Assembly: GCA_016715815.1 (NCBI GenBank)
Contig: JADJXN010000004.1
Location: forward strand, 62,001 to 126,000
DNA: 64,000 nt
DNA from: Oligoflexia bacterium
Lineage (GTDB): Bacteria > Bdellovibrionota > Bdellovibrionia > JABDDW01
Direction: 5' to 3'
Shown: positions 43,604 to 52,292 of the stretch, one piece after another
Layout: the number at the start of each line of letters is the position of its first letter
Position numbering within the stretch: the stretch's first letter is position 1
Translations under genes and position numbers: made by a program
The notes under the pieces: model-generated
Databases searched by the model: none
Told to the model about the DNA's origin: nothing
What the model saw: only the letters and a program-made list of their open reading frames with translations

Positions 43604-45444
43604 ATTTTTTTTTCATATTTATTTGGAGCATCTTTTTTAACCACAGGTTTTTTAATTATGGTTGAAGATTTTTTGGCCTTTGTTGGTTTGGGAGGCACTT
43701 TTTTAACCTCTGGTTTTTTAATTTCAGGGAAGATTTCTAAAATATCCTCAGAATTTCTAACAGAATAAATTTTAGGAATATGCTCTGGTGTGTAGTGTTT
43801 TAAAAAGCTTCTCTCAGCCCTTAAGGAGCAAAGCCCTGCTGAAAGCTGTGGCAGAAGTTCTGAGTGATGCTTTTCAACTCTTAAAGCATTTTCTATTTCT
43901 ATTACTTTTTGCTCATAACATACACGGTCTACTTCTTGAATATAATCAGCAGGGTTAACTGCAACGGCATTGACTTCAAGCTTTGCTAGACGTGCTTGAG
44001 ATATTTTTTTTAGTGCTGCCGCTGAGAGCTTATCTAAAGGCTTTTCATCATCTGAATTTATTTTTTCAGCATCCTCTAAAGATTTTGGTATTCTTACTTC
44101 AAAATGAAGGTGTGCCCCTTGAATACAACCCTTTTTGGAGCCACTTTTTAAGCTCATAGGGGCTCCAGATCCACCAGAAAAGGCAACTAAATCTCCAGCA
44201 GAAACTTTATCACCAATTTTTAAATTTCTAACTCGTTCGCCTTTTTCTATTTTTTCTCCAGTTTTTTTAATTCTTATGTTCCCATCAGAAGATTCAATAA
44301 CATTCACAGGGCGTGAGCTCATGTGTTTATAAACAGCATAAACAGGAAGTTTATGTCCGGGGATTTTGTGCTCCACTGCTACAACATAGCCGGGGCACCA
44401 AAGGTATCCAATGGCAAATACCTCACCATCACCAATGGCTTCAGTGGGGGTACCAATGGGAACCCATAAATCAATTCCGATGTGCCTATTCCATCTTGTT
44501 TGAAGCTCTTTAAGAGAATAAAACTTTGCTCTTTTCAACCTATCAGGCACATCATCTGCTGGAACAAGCCTTGATTTATTTCTTGTTAAAGGCCAGGCAT
44601 TAGAGTCATTTGATTGAAAAACTTCCTTTAGCTTTAAATTATTTGTTCCAAAAAGTCGTCCGCCAAACAAAAAGCCTGTTTTGTCAGGGTTTAGCTCATC
44701 TTTACCTGTAGGAAGAGCAAAAATATATTCATTTGGTGGTTCGGGGTTATTGGTGTAGGGCTCTGAGCCCTCAGAGGATTCATCTACATCTGCAGCACCG
44801 TGCACGTGAGCAGTGCTATCAGCAGTAGTGCCATTATCAGAGGTTGTTGCTATTTCTTTTGTTGGCTCTAGTGGATCACATTTTTTAAACATGCGGTTTT
44901 TTTCAACTTTAATTAAATAAGTGTCATCCTCTTTGGCAAGCTCAACAAAAAGGGTCTCATCATCAGTATCAATTTTAGTAACCCACTGGCCTAAGATATT
45001 CACATTTACATCATTGATTTTAAAATAATTTAACCCTTTTTCCAGGTGGTCAATTTTAGCGTTTCCACCAACAGCACTAATAATAAAGGGCTCTTCAAAC
45101 TTAACATAAGATAAGATATTCTCTCTTAAGCGTTCATACTCATAGGTGTAGTTTTCATCGTCCAGGTAAAGGTCTAAAAAACCATCAATTTTGTCTGATG
45201 CCTCATTGAAATTTTCTAAATTTTCTTGCTTAAATTGGGCCATTTTCTTTTTTGTTGAAAAAAGTCTCATAAAAAAGTTGCCATCATCTTCAGTTTCATT
45301 GGCCTTTAAAACATAAACTTTTCCGTGGGGGCCTTGATTATTAAAAGCACAAAGCTGCTCAGCGGGCTCCTGTGCGTAGGACTGCGTAGCCCCTAAGGAG
45401 GTAAAAACACTTAAAATTACTAAAAGTCCCCACATCTTTTTCAT
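43600..45444 (-). CDS. Exported M23 (LytM-type) peptidase
   Basis: A 614-residue protein with a signal peptide (MKKMWGLLVILSVFTSLG, cleavage near SYA). A long N-terminal region (residues 30-320) of unknown fold is followed by the LytM domain: zinc ligands in RHIGIDLWVPIG and HLHFEV, with YAVYKHMS between. A Cys pair lies near (YLWCPGY, KKGCIQGAHLHFEV). The end is a Lys/Pro-rich tail (residues ~580-614). LytM enzymes cut peptidoglycan cross-links; in a predator it could act on prey or on its own wall. The target is inferred. Confidence 0.88.
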   Translation of the reverse strand: MKKMWGLLVILSVFTSLGATQSYAQEPAEQLCAFNNQGPHGKVYVLKANETEDDGNFFMRLFSTKKKMAQFKQENLENFNEASDKIDGFLDLYLDDENYTYEYERLRENILSYVKFEEPFIISAVGGNAKIDHLEKGLNYFKINDVNVNILGQWVTKIDTDDETLFVELAKEDDTYLIKVEKNRMFKKCDPLEPTKEIATTSDNGTTADSTAHVHGAADVDESSEGSEPYTNNPEPPNEYIFALPTGKDELNPDKTGFLFGGRLFGTNNLKLKEVFQSNDSNAWPLTRNKSRLVPADDVPDRLKRAKFYSLKELQTRWNRHIGIDLWVPIGTPTEAIGDGEVFAIGYLWCPGYVVAVEHKIPGHKLPVYAVYKHMSSRPVNVIESSDGNIRIKKTGEKIEKGERVRNLKIGDKVSAGDLVAFSGGSGAPMSLKSGSKKGCIQGAHLHFEVRIPKSLEDAEKINSDDEKPLDKLSAAALKKISQARLAKLEVNAVAVNPADYIQEVDRVCYEQKVIEIENALRVEKHHSELLPQLSAGLCSLRAERSFLKHYTPEHIPKIYSVRNSEDILEIFPEIKKPEVKKVPPKPTKAKKSSTIIKKPVVKKDAPNKYEKKI

Positions 45445-45561
45445 CTATATACGACCTTCGGTTAACTTAATAGCAATGTAGCGGCCATGTGAAGCAAAAA
45501 CTAATAGCGTAAGCCAAATTTAGCCATAAAAAATTTTTAAATTAATGCCAAAAAAGGGCAC

Positions 45562-46728
45562 TTAAACAAAGGATTTATGTTTAATTTTCTCTAAAATGAG
45601 CTTTTCAGTCTTAATGGGGTCTTTGGGATCAACTGAGAAAAATGACTGCTGCTCGCAACGGATTTTTTCTTTTAAAAGCCATTTTAAAATGTCTGATAAG
45701 CCTTTATTTTTTCTATCTAAAAAGAAGGGATCATTTTCCAAAGCATCTTTTGCTTTTTTTAATGCTCTAGCCTCAGAAGGGTCAGATTCTTTAACCTTAT
45801 AATGAGGAAGGTCATATTTTTTTACATCTTCTGGTAATACGCCTAAAAACCTAACTTCTGGAGCGGAAAAATCTGCATTTCTAATTAAAGAGGCTGCAGA
45901 GCCGGCCTTCAAGGTTCTAAAAATATTTTGCAATGTGTAAGCATCCAGGTCGCCAAAAAAATAAAGTGGAACGTTGAGCTCTTCTTGAATCAGTTTGGAC
46001 CACCCGCGCACAGCGTTTGATGGAACCCCTTGAGCACCCATTAATATGCACTTATTTCTTTTTGTAAAACCCATGGCCTGTAGTGTATTTGCGGTACCTT
46101 CTGACTCTACAATAAGACAAAAATCTATTTTCTTTTTAGCCTTAAGTTTTAAAGCCTGGGGTTTGTTTTTAGGTTGATAGGGGGCTGTTCCTAAAGTTGA
46201 AAGATCAATTGTGGCCTTTGCGCCATCAGAAAGTGTTTCTGTTACCACAAGTTGCTGAGAATAGGTTTGGCCTCCGCGATCATTGGCAAAGCAATTAAGC
46301 TCCTCACGGTAAACCTCAAGCATATCGCCAATAAAATCTATAATGGCATCGCTCTCAGCTTGATCTTCAAAATCAAGTGGCTTTAATTTGCCATCGCCTT
46401 TAATAAGGCCCTTACAAATATAGTAAAGCTCCCTTTTTGTGTTAACTGAGCCAATATCTAAATTGCGTAATAAAATTTCTAACATAAAAACAGTGCGCGC
46501 AAGTTTTTGCACACTGCTTACGTTAAGCTCCGTTCTAATTTTTTTATTCCCAGGGGTCAAGTAGCCAACTTTTGCGTTATAAAAAGAATTGTCTAAAGAA
46601 GCCTTAACAGCTTCTAAAATTGGGCGTTTACTTTTTTCTAGATCTGAGAGCATTTTTTCACAAATAATTTGAGCTTCTTTTGGAATACTGATTTTTAATT
46701 TTCTAATGCTAATGAGCTTTTCTGCCAT
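45562..46728 (-). CDS. top6A: DNA topoisomerase VI subunit A (Spo11-like)
   Basis: A 388-residue protein with the Top6A/Spo11 signatures: catalytic Tyr in TKRELYYICKG (Tyr 102 or 103), the TOPRIM Glu in CLIVESEGTANTL (about residue 208-210), and the metal-binding DxD in YFFGDLDAYTLQNIFRTLKA (Asp 260 and Asp 262). It breaks both strands of DNA and passes another duplex through. Topoisomerase VI is mainly archaeal and plant; it is sporadic in bacteria. The gene follows top6B by eight bases on the same strand, the usual B-then-A order. Confidence 0.9.
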   Translation of the reverse strand: MAEKLISIRKLKISIPKEAQIICEKMLSDLEKSKRPILEAVKASLDNSFYNAKVGYLTPGNKKIRTELNVSSVQKLARTVFMLEILLRNLDIGSVNTKRELYYICKGLIKGDGKLKPLDFEDQAESDAIIDFIGDMLEVYREELNCFANDRGGQTYSQQLVVTETLSDGAKATIDLSTLGTAPYQPKNKPQALKLKAKKKIDFCLIVESEGTANTLQAMGFTKRNKCILMGAQGVPSNAVRGWSKLIQEELNVPLYFFGDLDAYTLQNIFRTLKAGSAASLIRNADFSAPEVRFLGVLPEDVKKYDLPHYKVKESDPSEARALKKAKDALENDPFFLDRKNKGLSDILKWLLKEKIRCEQQSFFSVDPKDPIKTEKLILEKIKHKSFV

Positions 46729-46736
46729 TTTTAATC

Positions 46737-48494
46737 CTACTTTTTAGATTTCTTTTTTGCTTTTTTATCTGCTTTTGTCTCACTTGGTTCTTCTATTTTG
46801 GTTTCATTGTCTGAGGCTGCTTCAAGGGTAGATGAACCGCCCTCTTGAGGCGGTTCATCAATGCCTAGTTTTTTTGCATCCTTTGATTTTAGCATATCAA
46901 GTCTTGATTGTGCTTCTTCAAGATCTGCAATGGCATCTTTAGAATCTCGGCCTAAAAGTTTTTTCAAGCCTTCTTCAGCTTTTTTTCTTCTTGTTGCTGG
47001 GGATTTTGTAATGCGCACTAATGCTTCAACTAAAATAGGGCCGAACTGTTCTATGTGGGCTAATTTTCTTTCTAAATCTGCCTCTTTAAATTCTTTTTTA
47101 ATGTGGCGAGACAACTTTTGTCCTGCTTGCATTAAAGCACGCCTTATTTCTTCAACAAGTTCCTCTGAGGCATCAATGGTTTCTTTTGAAGCATTTTTAA
47201 ATTTAATAAAAGGAGAAACTAAAGAAACAGCAAAAACATAAGGGCCCAATGGCAAACTATTTTTAGGTTGCGCTAAACCATAGGTTTTCCAGTTAACACT
47301 TTCAATGGCCCAAGTAATAGCACAGCCTGATTTATCAAACTGCAAAGGCACACGGTTGGCAAATCGTAAAAGTTGAACTGGGTCATCAGCATCAAGTTGG
47401 CTTGTTTTAAAACGAGCCAGGGCTACCTCAACAACAACAGGCTTAAAATCACAAATGGCAGGTTTTCTTGTAACAACTGAGAAAAAATCAACCTCACCTA
47501 AGCGTTGAATAGATTTAGAAATAGCCTCTTCACCAACAGTAAGAACTGATTTTGTAGATGGCGCCATAAGATCTGTGTTTTGAATGGCTTGAAATATTTT
47601 TTTAAACTCCTCTTGGCTAAGAGCTGTGATTGATTTTGATAAAAGGGCTTTAGGCAAACCCTTTGCTACAAAGTCTTTTATAGATTGGTCACTTATCCTA
47701 GAGAACCCAGTTTTTAAAAACTTTGCTAAATTAATTTTGCCAAATAAAGTGGCGTGGGTAATAAATTCCCCCAGTTTAAATGTATGGGGGTGGGGTAAAG
47801 TAGATTCTGGCACAACCGGAACAGTGGTGCTCACACGTTCAATTTTTATGGGTTCGTTGTCTAAAAGTTTATATTTTAATGTTAAATGTGGGTTAACAAG
47901 TACAGTGCCATCAAGGTATGTGATCAAGCCACCATCACCATTGAGTTGAATTCTGCCATCAATGGTGAATTCAACTTTTACACCGTGATCTTTTTTAGGC
48001 CAATCAACGGTTTCTTTATTTTTTAAAATACCGGTGTTGGATTTAATATCAACATCCACTTGGCCTTTAACGGCTTTACGCATGGCTTTTGTTTTTGTCA
48101 TAACAAAAGCGCCTTTGGCGTTTGTTAATTGTGCCCAAGTGGTTGCAGCTGAAATACCAATACCTTGCTGACCGCGGGAGCACTGGCCCTTACCAAACTT
48201 ACTTGAAGCTAAATATTCACCAAAAACTTTTGCTAAATCATCTGGGTCAATACCCGGACCATTATCTTCAACAGAGATTTTAATTAAATCTGTATTTTTG
48301 GTAGAGCCAGAACCCACTTTTTTAATGACAACTTCAATTTCAGGTAAAATATCAGCGCCTTCGCAAGCATCTAAAGAATTATCAACGGCTTCTTTTAAAG
48401 TTGTTAGAACCGCCTTTAATGGAGAAGAGAAGCCTACTTGTTGTAGGTTTTTGGCAAAATATTCTGCTGTACTACTTTTAGTAATCTTACTCAC
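46737..48494 (-). CDS. top6B: DNA topoisomerase VI subunit B (GHKL ATPase)
   Basis: A 585-residue protein. The GHKL ATPase domain has ALKEAVDNSLDAC-like LKEAVDNSLDAC (Glu 35, Asn 39), VEDNGPGID (residues 76-82) and SRGQQGIGISAA (lid, 106-117). A transducer domain follows (~230-440, with FANRVPLQFDKSGCA), and a C-terminal helical extension ending in a Lys/Glu-rich tail (about 500-585). The start is GTG (48492-48494). It would drive the subunit A strand-passage cycle by ATP-dependent dimerisation. It follows bioY by 19 bases. Confidence 0.9.
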   Translation of the reverse strand: MSKITKSSTAEYFAKNLQQVGFSSPLKAVLTTLKEAVDNSLDACEGADILPEIEVVIKKVGSGSTKNTDLIKISVEDNGPGIDPDDLAKVFGEYLASSKFGKGQCSRGQQGIGISAATTWAQLTNAKGAFVMTKTKAMRKAVKGQVDVDIKSNTGILKNKETVDWPKKDHGVKVEFTIDGRIQLNGDGGLITYLDGTVLVNPHLTLKYKLLDNEPIKIERVSTTVPVVPESTLPHPHTFKLGEFITHATLFGKINLAKFLKTGFSRISDQSIKDFVAKGLPKALLSKSITALSQEEFKKIFQAIQNTDLMAPSTKSVLTVGEEAISKSIQRLGEVDFFSVVTRKPAICDFKPVVVEVALARFKTSQLDADDPVQLLRFANRVPLQFDKSGCAITWAIESVNWKTYGLAQPKNSLPLGPYVFAVSLVSPFIKFKNASKETIDASEELVEEIRRALMQAGQKLSRHIKKEFKEADLERKLAHIEQFGPILVEALVRITKSPATRRKKAEEGLKKLLGRDSKDAIADLEEAQSRLDMLKSKDAKKLGIDEPPQEGGSSTLEAASDNETKIEEPSETKADKKAKKKSKK

Positions 48495-48513
48495 TTAAAA
48501 TAACCCTTAAAAT

Positions 48514-49080
48514 TTAGAGAACAAACTTTCTAGCTTTATTAGATAATACAGCAGCCAGCGTGTTTTTCAAAATATCTCCTGGTATGAAGGGTAAAAGCCC
48601 ACTTACCAAAAGTGCTTCGCGTGGTACAAAAAATGAAAGCACAAACAGGCCGCATCCAAAAGTAAACACGCTTCCTGTAAATGCTGCAACTAGTGATTTT
48701 AAAAAAGTTTTTGTAAAACCTAGATCACTTAAATGACCAACGGCGTAAGAACTTAAAACCATACCACATAAGTAACCAAAAGTAGGGCCATAAACTAAGG
48801 CAGATTTCCCTGACGCTAAAACCGGAAGCCCTGCCCAGCCTGCAAAAAGATAAAGGCTTATTACCCCAAGTGCGCGCTTTCTTCCCCAGCTTAAGGCCAC
48901 AAGGGTTACGCCAAATGTTTGCCCAGTTATTGGAACCGGTGTCCAAGGCAAGGCAAATGAAATTTGAGCAAGAAGAGATAAAAGTAAAAAGCCCGCAAAT
49001 ACATAAAGTGCTTCGGCGAGTAATTTATTTTTTGATTTAACAACTAGTGTGGGTACTAAGGCGTAGGAAGTTTGTGTCAT
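48514..49080 (-). CDS. bioY: Biotin transporter substrate-binding subunit BioY
   Basis: A 188-residue membrane protein with five or six helices. Family signatures VPITGQTFGVTLVAL (residues 52-66) and FIPGDILKN near the end. BioY is the S-component of ECF transporters and can also act alone. TAAGGAGAT precedes the ATG. No ATPase or T-component is next to it, and no BirA-type operator was recognised upstream. Confidence 0.92.
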   Translation of the reverse strand: MTQTSYALVPTLVVKSKNKLLAEALYVFAGFLLLSLLAQISFALPWTPVPITGQTFGVTLVALSWGRKRALGVISLYLFAGWAGLPVLASGKSALVYGPTFGYLCGMVLSSYAVGHLSDLGFTKTFLKSLVAAFTGSVFTFGCGLFVLSFFVPREALLVSGLLPFIPGDILKNTLAAVLSNKARKFVL

Positions 49081-49127
49081 TTTATATGATCTCCTTAATG
49101 GGTATTAATTTAATCTATAAATCAACA

Positions 49128-49466
49128 TTACTGACTTGCCAAGCGTCTTATTGAGGTTTCAACTTTATGGGGTTCCTGTACTTCGCACGAATTCGCGTCA
49201 AAGTGGAGAACCCCATAATAAGTTTTTCGAAATTCTATAAATGGCAAAAGTAGGGACGTATTAACTTTATAATAATAGCCATATTCTGCATCGACTTCTA
49301 TTTGGTATTGATCTGGTTTGGATTTAATTCCTAAAACCATTTTTTTGATATCTGAGTAACAAACATCACTTTTTTGTAACCCTATGTAGTCTCTTTCAAC
49401 TGATGCCTCTGATCGAAAAAAACTAAAGATGGCTAATGTTAGTGGTAACAAAACTATTTTATTCAA
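49128..49466 (-). CDS. Small exported protein of unknown function
   Basis: A 112-residue protein with a signal peptide (MNKIVLLPLTLAIFSFFRSEA). Two Cys (DVCYSD, NSCEVQ) could form a disulfide. It starts two bases after the stop of the exported transferase-like gene upstream on the same strand and so is probably co-expressed with it. No family recognised. Confidence 0.6.
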   Translation of the reverse strand: MNKIVLLPLTLAIFSFFRSEASVERDYIGLQKSDVCYSDIKKMVLGIKSKPDQYQIEVDAEYGYYYKVNTSLLLPFIEFRKTYYGVLHFDANSCEVQEPHKVETSIRRLASQ

Positions 49467-49468
49467 TT

Positions 49469-50845
49469 TTATTTCCCTTTTTTGTTTTTATTGTTTGGGT
49501 TTTCTGGAAAAACAGGGACCCACTCAGAAAAATCAACTTCAATTTTTTGATCTGGTAGAGTTTTCATTAACTCTTCATACTGGGCACGGGGAATATAATG
49601 AGCATTCATCGTGTTTGTAAAGTTTGTAACCATGCCTGCTTCTATAAAAGGAATTTTAGCTTTACTTAATTTCTCGGCAAGCATTCGCATTGAAATCTTA
49701 GCTGTCATTAAAGCTTTCGCAGAGGCTCTTTTTTCAATTAGTGTTTTAAGCTCTTGTGTTGGAAGTTCATTTTCTTCTTTAGTCAAAGTGGCTTTTACTT
49801 CAGGAATAAAATAAGCGCTGTTATAAAAAACTGTATTTGGTGAGTAGCGATTATCCTTAATGGTTCCAATAAAACCACCAACTAATTGGCCATCTGGACC
49901 CAGAACTTCTCCACTTAAAGCCAGGCCTTTATTAAAGATTTCTAATTGTTTTTCTCTGAATGCTGCGTCTAAAAAGCGATTAGTGCTTGGGTCTTTTACT
50001 ACACGATTTCCAGTTTCAAGGTTGGGTTCTGATCTTTCTTGCTTGGATAAAATATTTAAAGCTTCTGCATAATTACTACTAAATACAAAACGGAATCCCC
50101 TTTTATAAAGGGTTCGCGCTGTGGATTCAACCTTATCATAGGTGCTAGATTTTTTGGGATCAGTGCTATCAACCATAAGAATGCCTCGGTAACGAGGAGC
50201 AAACCAGCCCTCTATGGAAAATAATGGTTCTCCTGGGGCTGAGCCTCTGGCCGCATCTACAGCTAATAAAAGTTTATCTAAGGGAAAGTTTTCTATTACA
50301 AATTGGGGGTCAACCTCTTTTAGTCTTGCATGTTTTAGTGGGTCTAAAGTGCCTTCTTTAACACCTTTTGCAAAGGCTTGCATGGCTTCAAAAGAGGTAA
50401 CATCAATGCCCTCATAGTCTACCCAATAAACCCCATTTTTATAGGCTGTATTAAAAAACAATTTTTGAATTTCAATGGGTGTTGGCGCTTTACTTTTTCG
50501 TGCATTAAGGGAGTCTTTTACCATTTCAAGGCTAGGGCGCTCACCAATAGTGTACATCCCCTTAATTAAAATATTATTTTGAAGAGCATCATGCCTGATA
50601 ATGTCTTCAACACTTTTAGCTACATATACGTTTTGACGCCAATACATGAAAAATCTTGCTTCCGCAGCATCATTTGATTCTGGTGTGTAAGCTGGTTTAG
50701 GGCTCATGAAACCGCGCCAACCTTGCCCGACATCTGGGTCTAATTTATTAATTTGAGTAATAAGATCATTACATTTATTTTCTTCAGCGTTAGTTAATTG
50801 AAAAGAAGATAAAATGGCTAAAAGGACTAAAAAACTCTTTCCCAT
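49469..50845 (-). CDS. Exported leucyl/phenylalanyl-tRNA-protein-transferase-like protein
   Basis: A 458-residue protein with a signal peptide (MGKSFLVLLAILSSFQLTNA). The middle and C-terminal part (about residues 200-440) resembles Aat: GWFAPRYRGIL (compare WWSPDPR), RFVFSSNYAEALNIL, the block GEVLGPDGQLVGGFIGTI, and SMRMLAEKLSKAKIPFIEAG, then NTMNAHYIPRAQYEEL (compare SLGA..IPR). Aat adds Leu or Phe to N-terminal Arg/Lys in the cytoplasm; a signal peptide puts this one where charged tRNA is not expected. AAAGGAG precedes the ATG. The remote similarity is by eye. Confidence 0.65.
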   Translation of the reverse strand: MGKSFLVLLAILSSFQLTNAEENKCNDLITQINKLDPDVGQGWRGFMSPKPAYTPESNDAAEARFFMYWRQNVYVAKSVEDIIRHDALQNNILIKGMYTIGERPSLEMVKDSLNARKSKAPTPIEIQKLFFNTAYKNGVYWVDYEGIDVTSFEAMQAFAKGVKEGTLDPLKHARLKEVDPQFVIENFPLDKLLLAVDAARGSAPGEPLFSIEGWFAPRYRGILMVDSTDPKKSSTYDKVESTARTLYKRGFRFVFSSNYAEALNILSKQERSEPNLETGNRVVKDPSTNRFLDAAFREKQLEIFNKGLALSGEVLGPDGQLVGGFIGTIKDNRYSPNTVFYNSAYFIPEVKATLTKEENELPTQELKTLIEKRASAKALMTAKISMRMLAEKLSKAKIPFIEAGMVTNFTNTMNAHYIPRAQYEELMKTLPDQKIEVDFSEWVPVFPENPNNKNKKGK

Positions 50846-51061
50846 CCAAAAACTCCTTTAAGGGTTTTAAGCTTAAATAGGCAATCATGGTGCCAACATT
50901 AAATAGCTTAAAGAGGCTACTGATAGCAGAGGACAAAGCCGTACGCCATGGTAAGTACTGAAAATTGTTAATGTTTGGAATTTTTTTCATGAACGTCGAT
51001 GGACTTAAGCTCACCCACCTTAAGTTGACAAGGCGCTCTCAAGAGAGCAAGATGCCGCCTT

Positions 51062-52225
51062 ATGGAAACAGAAATCATACAAAATAAAAAGCCAGGTTTA
51101 GTACCAACAAAGCTTAATATTCAAGAAGTTACAACCAATAAACAGCTTAAAGAATTCATTCAACTACCACTTAAAATTTATAACAAAAATTCCCGCTATG
51201 TTATGCCGCCTAATGTTTTAACCAAAGACTTATTAAAGTTTAAAAATAAAAAACAAAAGCATTTATTACTTGCCTATTTGGGCAAAGAGGCTGTTGCGCG
51301 TTTAGCAGTAAAAGTTCACACCGTTGAAGATGAAACACGTCTTCACTTTGGTTTTTTTGAGTGCGACCCAAAGCACCCCGAGGCGGCAAAAGCATTAGTA
51401 GATAGGGCTCATAGTTTTTACCCCGAGCTTGAAATGATTGGCCCATTTCACTTTAGGCAAGAAGACCCTTACATTGGAGTTCTTGTTGAGGGCTTTGAAC
51501 AAGATCCTTATTTTATGATGAGCTATAATCACCCTGAGTATGACAAGTTTTTAACAAGTGCTGGCATGTCAAAGGCTATGGATTTATACACTTATATTTT
51601 AAAAAATCCGGCGCACCACAAAGACTCTGTATTACCTGAATTAATAAAAGATAATTCTAAAAAAGCCAGGGAGAATTTAAATTTAAGCTTCAGACAACTT
51701 GATGCTAAAAATTTAAAAAAAGAAGCTCGCATTATTGCAGGAATTTTTAACGAGGCTCTAAGTGAAAACTGGGGCTTTGAAGAGTTTTTAGATTCCCAAA
51801 TTGATGAGATGGTGTTTCAGCTAAAGTTTTTTTTAGACCCCCGCATGATTGTTTTTGCTCTGCACGAAGGAAAAGAAGTTGGTTGTTTAGTGATGATTCC
51901 TAACTACAACCACATTATTAAGCCGTCTTGGGGGAAAATTGATCTAGGTTTAATTTCGCGCTACTTAAACCGCAAAAAAACGACAAACTCAATACGTGGC
52001 TATGCTTTAGGCGTTTTGAAAAAATATCATGGCAAAGGCGTGGGAAGTGCTATTACTGAAGAAATGTTTAATGTGGGCGCTAAAACAAACTATGCCCTAT
52101 GTGAAATTTCTTGGGTTTTAGCAAGTAATGGCCCCATGAATGAGCTTTCCCAAGCCATGGGGGGGCTACATAATAAGGTCTATAGGATTTATAAAAAGCA
52201 AGCTTTGAGCCATAAAAGTAATTAG
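51062..52225 (+). CDS. GNAT-family acyltransferase-like protein
   Basis: A 387-residue protein of a family with an N-terminal domain (KEFIQLPLKIYNKNSRYV, LRLHFGFFECDPKHPEA-like) and a C-terminal GNAT-like acyltransferase fold (LGVLKKYHGKGVGSAITEEM, the acyl-CoA loop at about residue 330). IGPFHFRQEDPYIGVLVEGF is a typical block. Members often stand next to serine-palmitoyltransferase-like genes, as here; an N-acyltransferase role in lipid synthesis is possible. The next gene begins 68 bases later. Confidence 0.75.
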   Translation: METEIIQNKKPGLVPTKLNIQEVTTNKQLKEFIQLPLKIYNKNSRYVMPPNVLTKDLLKFKNKKQKHLLLAYLGKEAVARLAVKVHTVEDETRLHFGFFECDPKHPEAAKALVDRAHSFYPELEMIGPFHFRQEDPYIGVLVEGFEQDPYFMMSYNHPEYDKFLTSAGMSKAMDLYTYILKNPAHHKDSVLPELIKDNSKKARENLNLSFRQLDAKNLKKEARIIAGIFNEALSENWGFEEFLDSQIDEMVFQLKFFLDPRMIVFALHEGKEVGCLVMIPNYNHIIKPSWGKIDLGLISRYLNRKKTTNSIRGYALGVLKKYHGKGVGSAITEEMFNVGAKTNYALCEISWVLASNGPMNELSQAMGGLHNKVYRIYKKQALSHKSN

Positions 52226-52292
52226 AAGTTGTGCCGGGCATTAACCTGTTGTATTTCTAATAGTCTACATTCAATTAGGAGGCGGTTAACTT

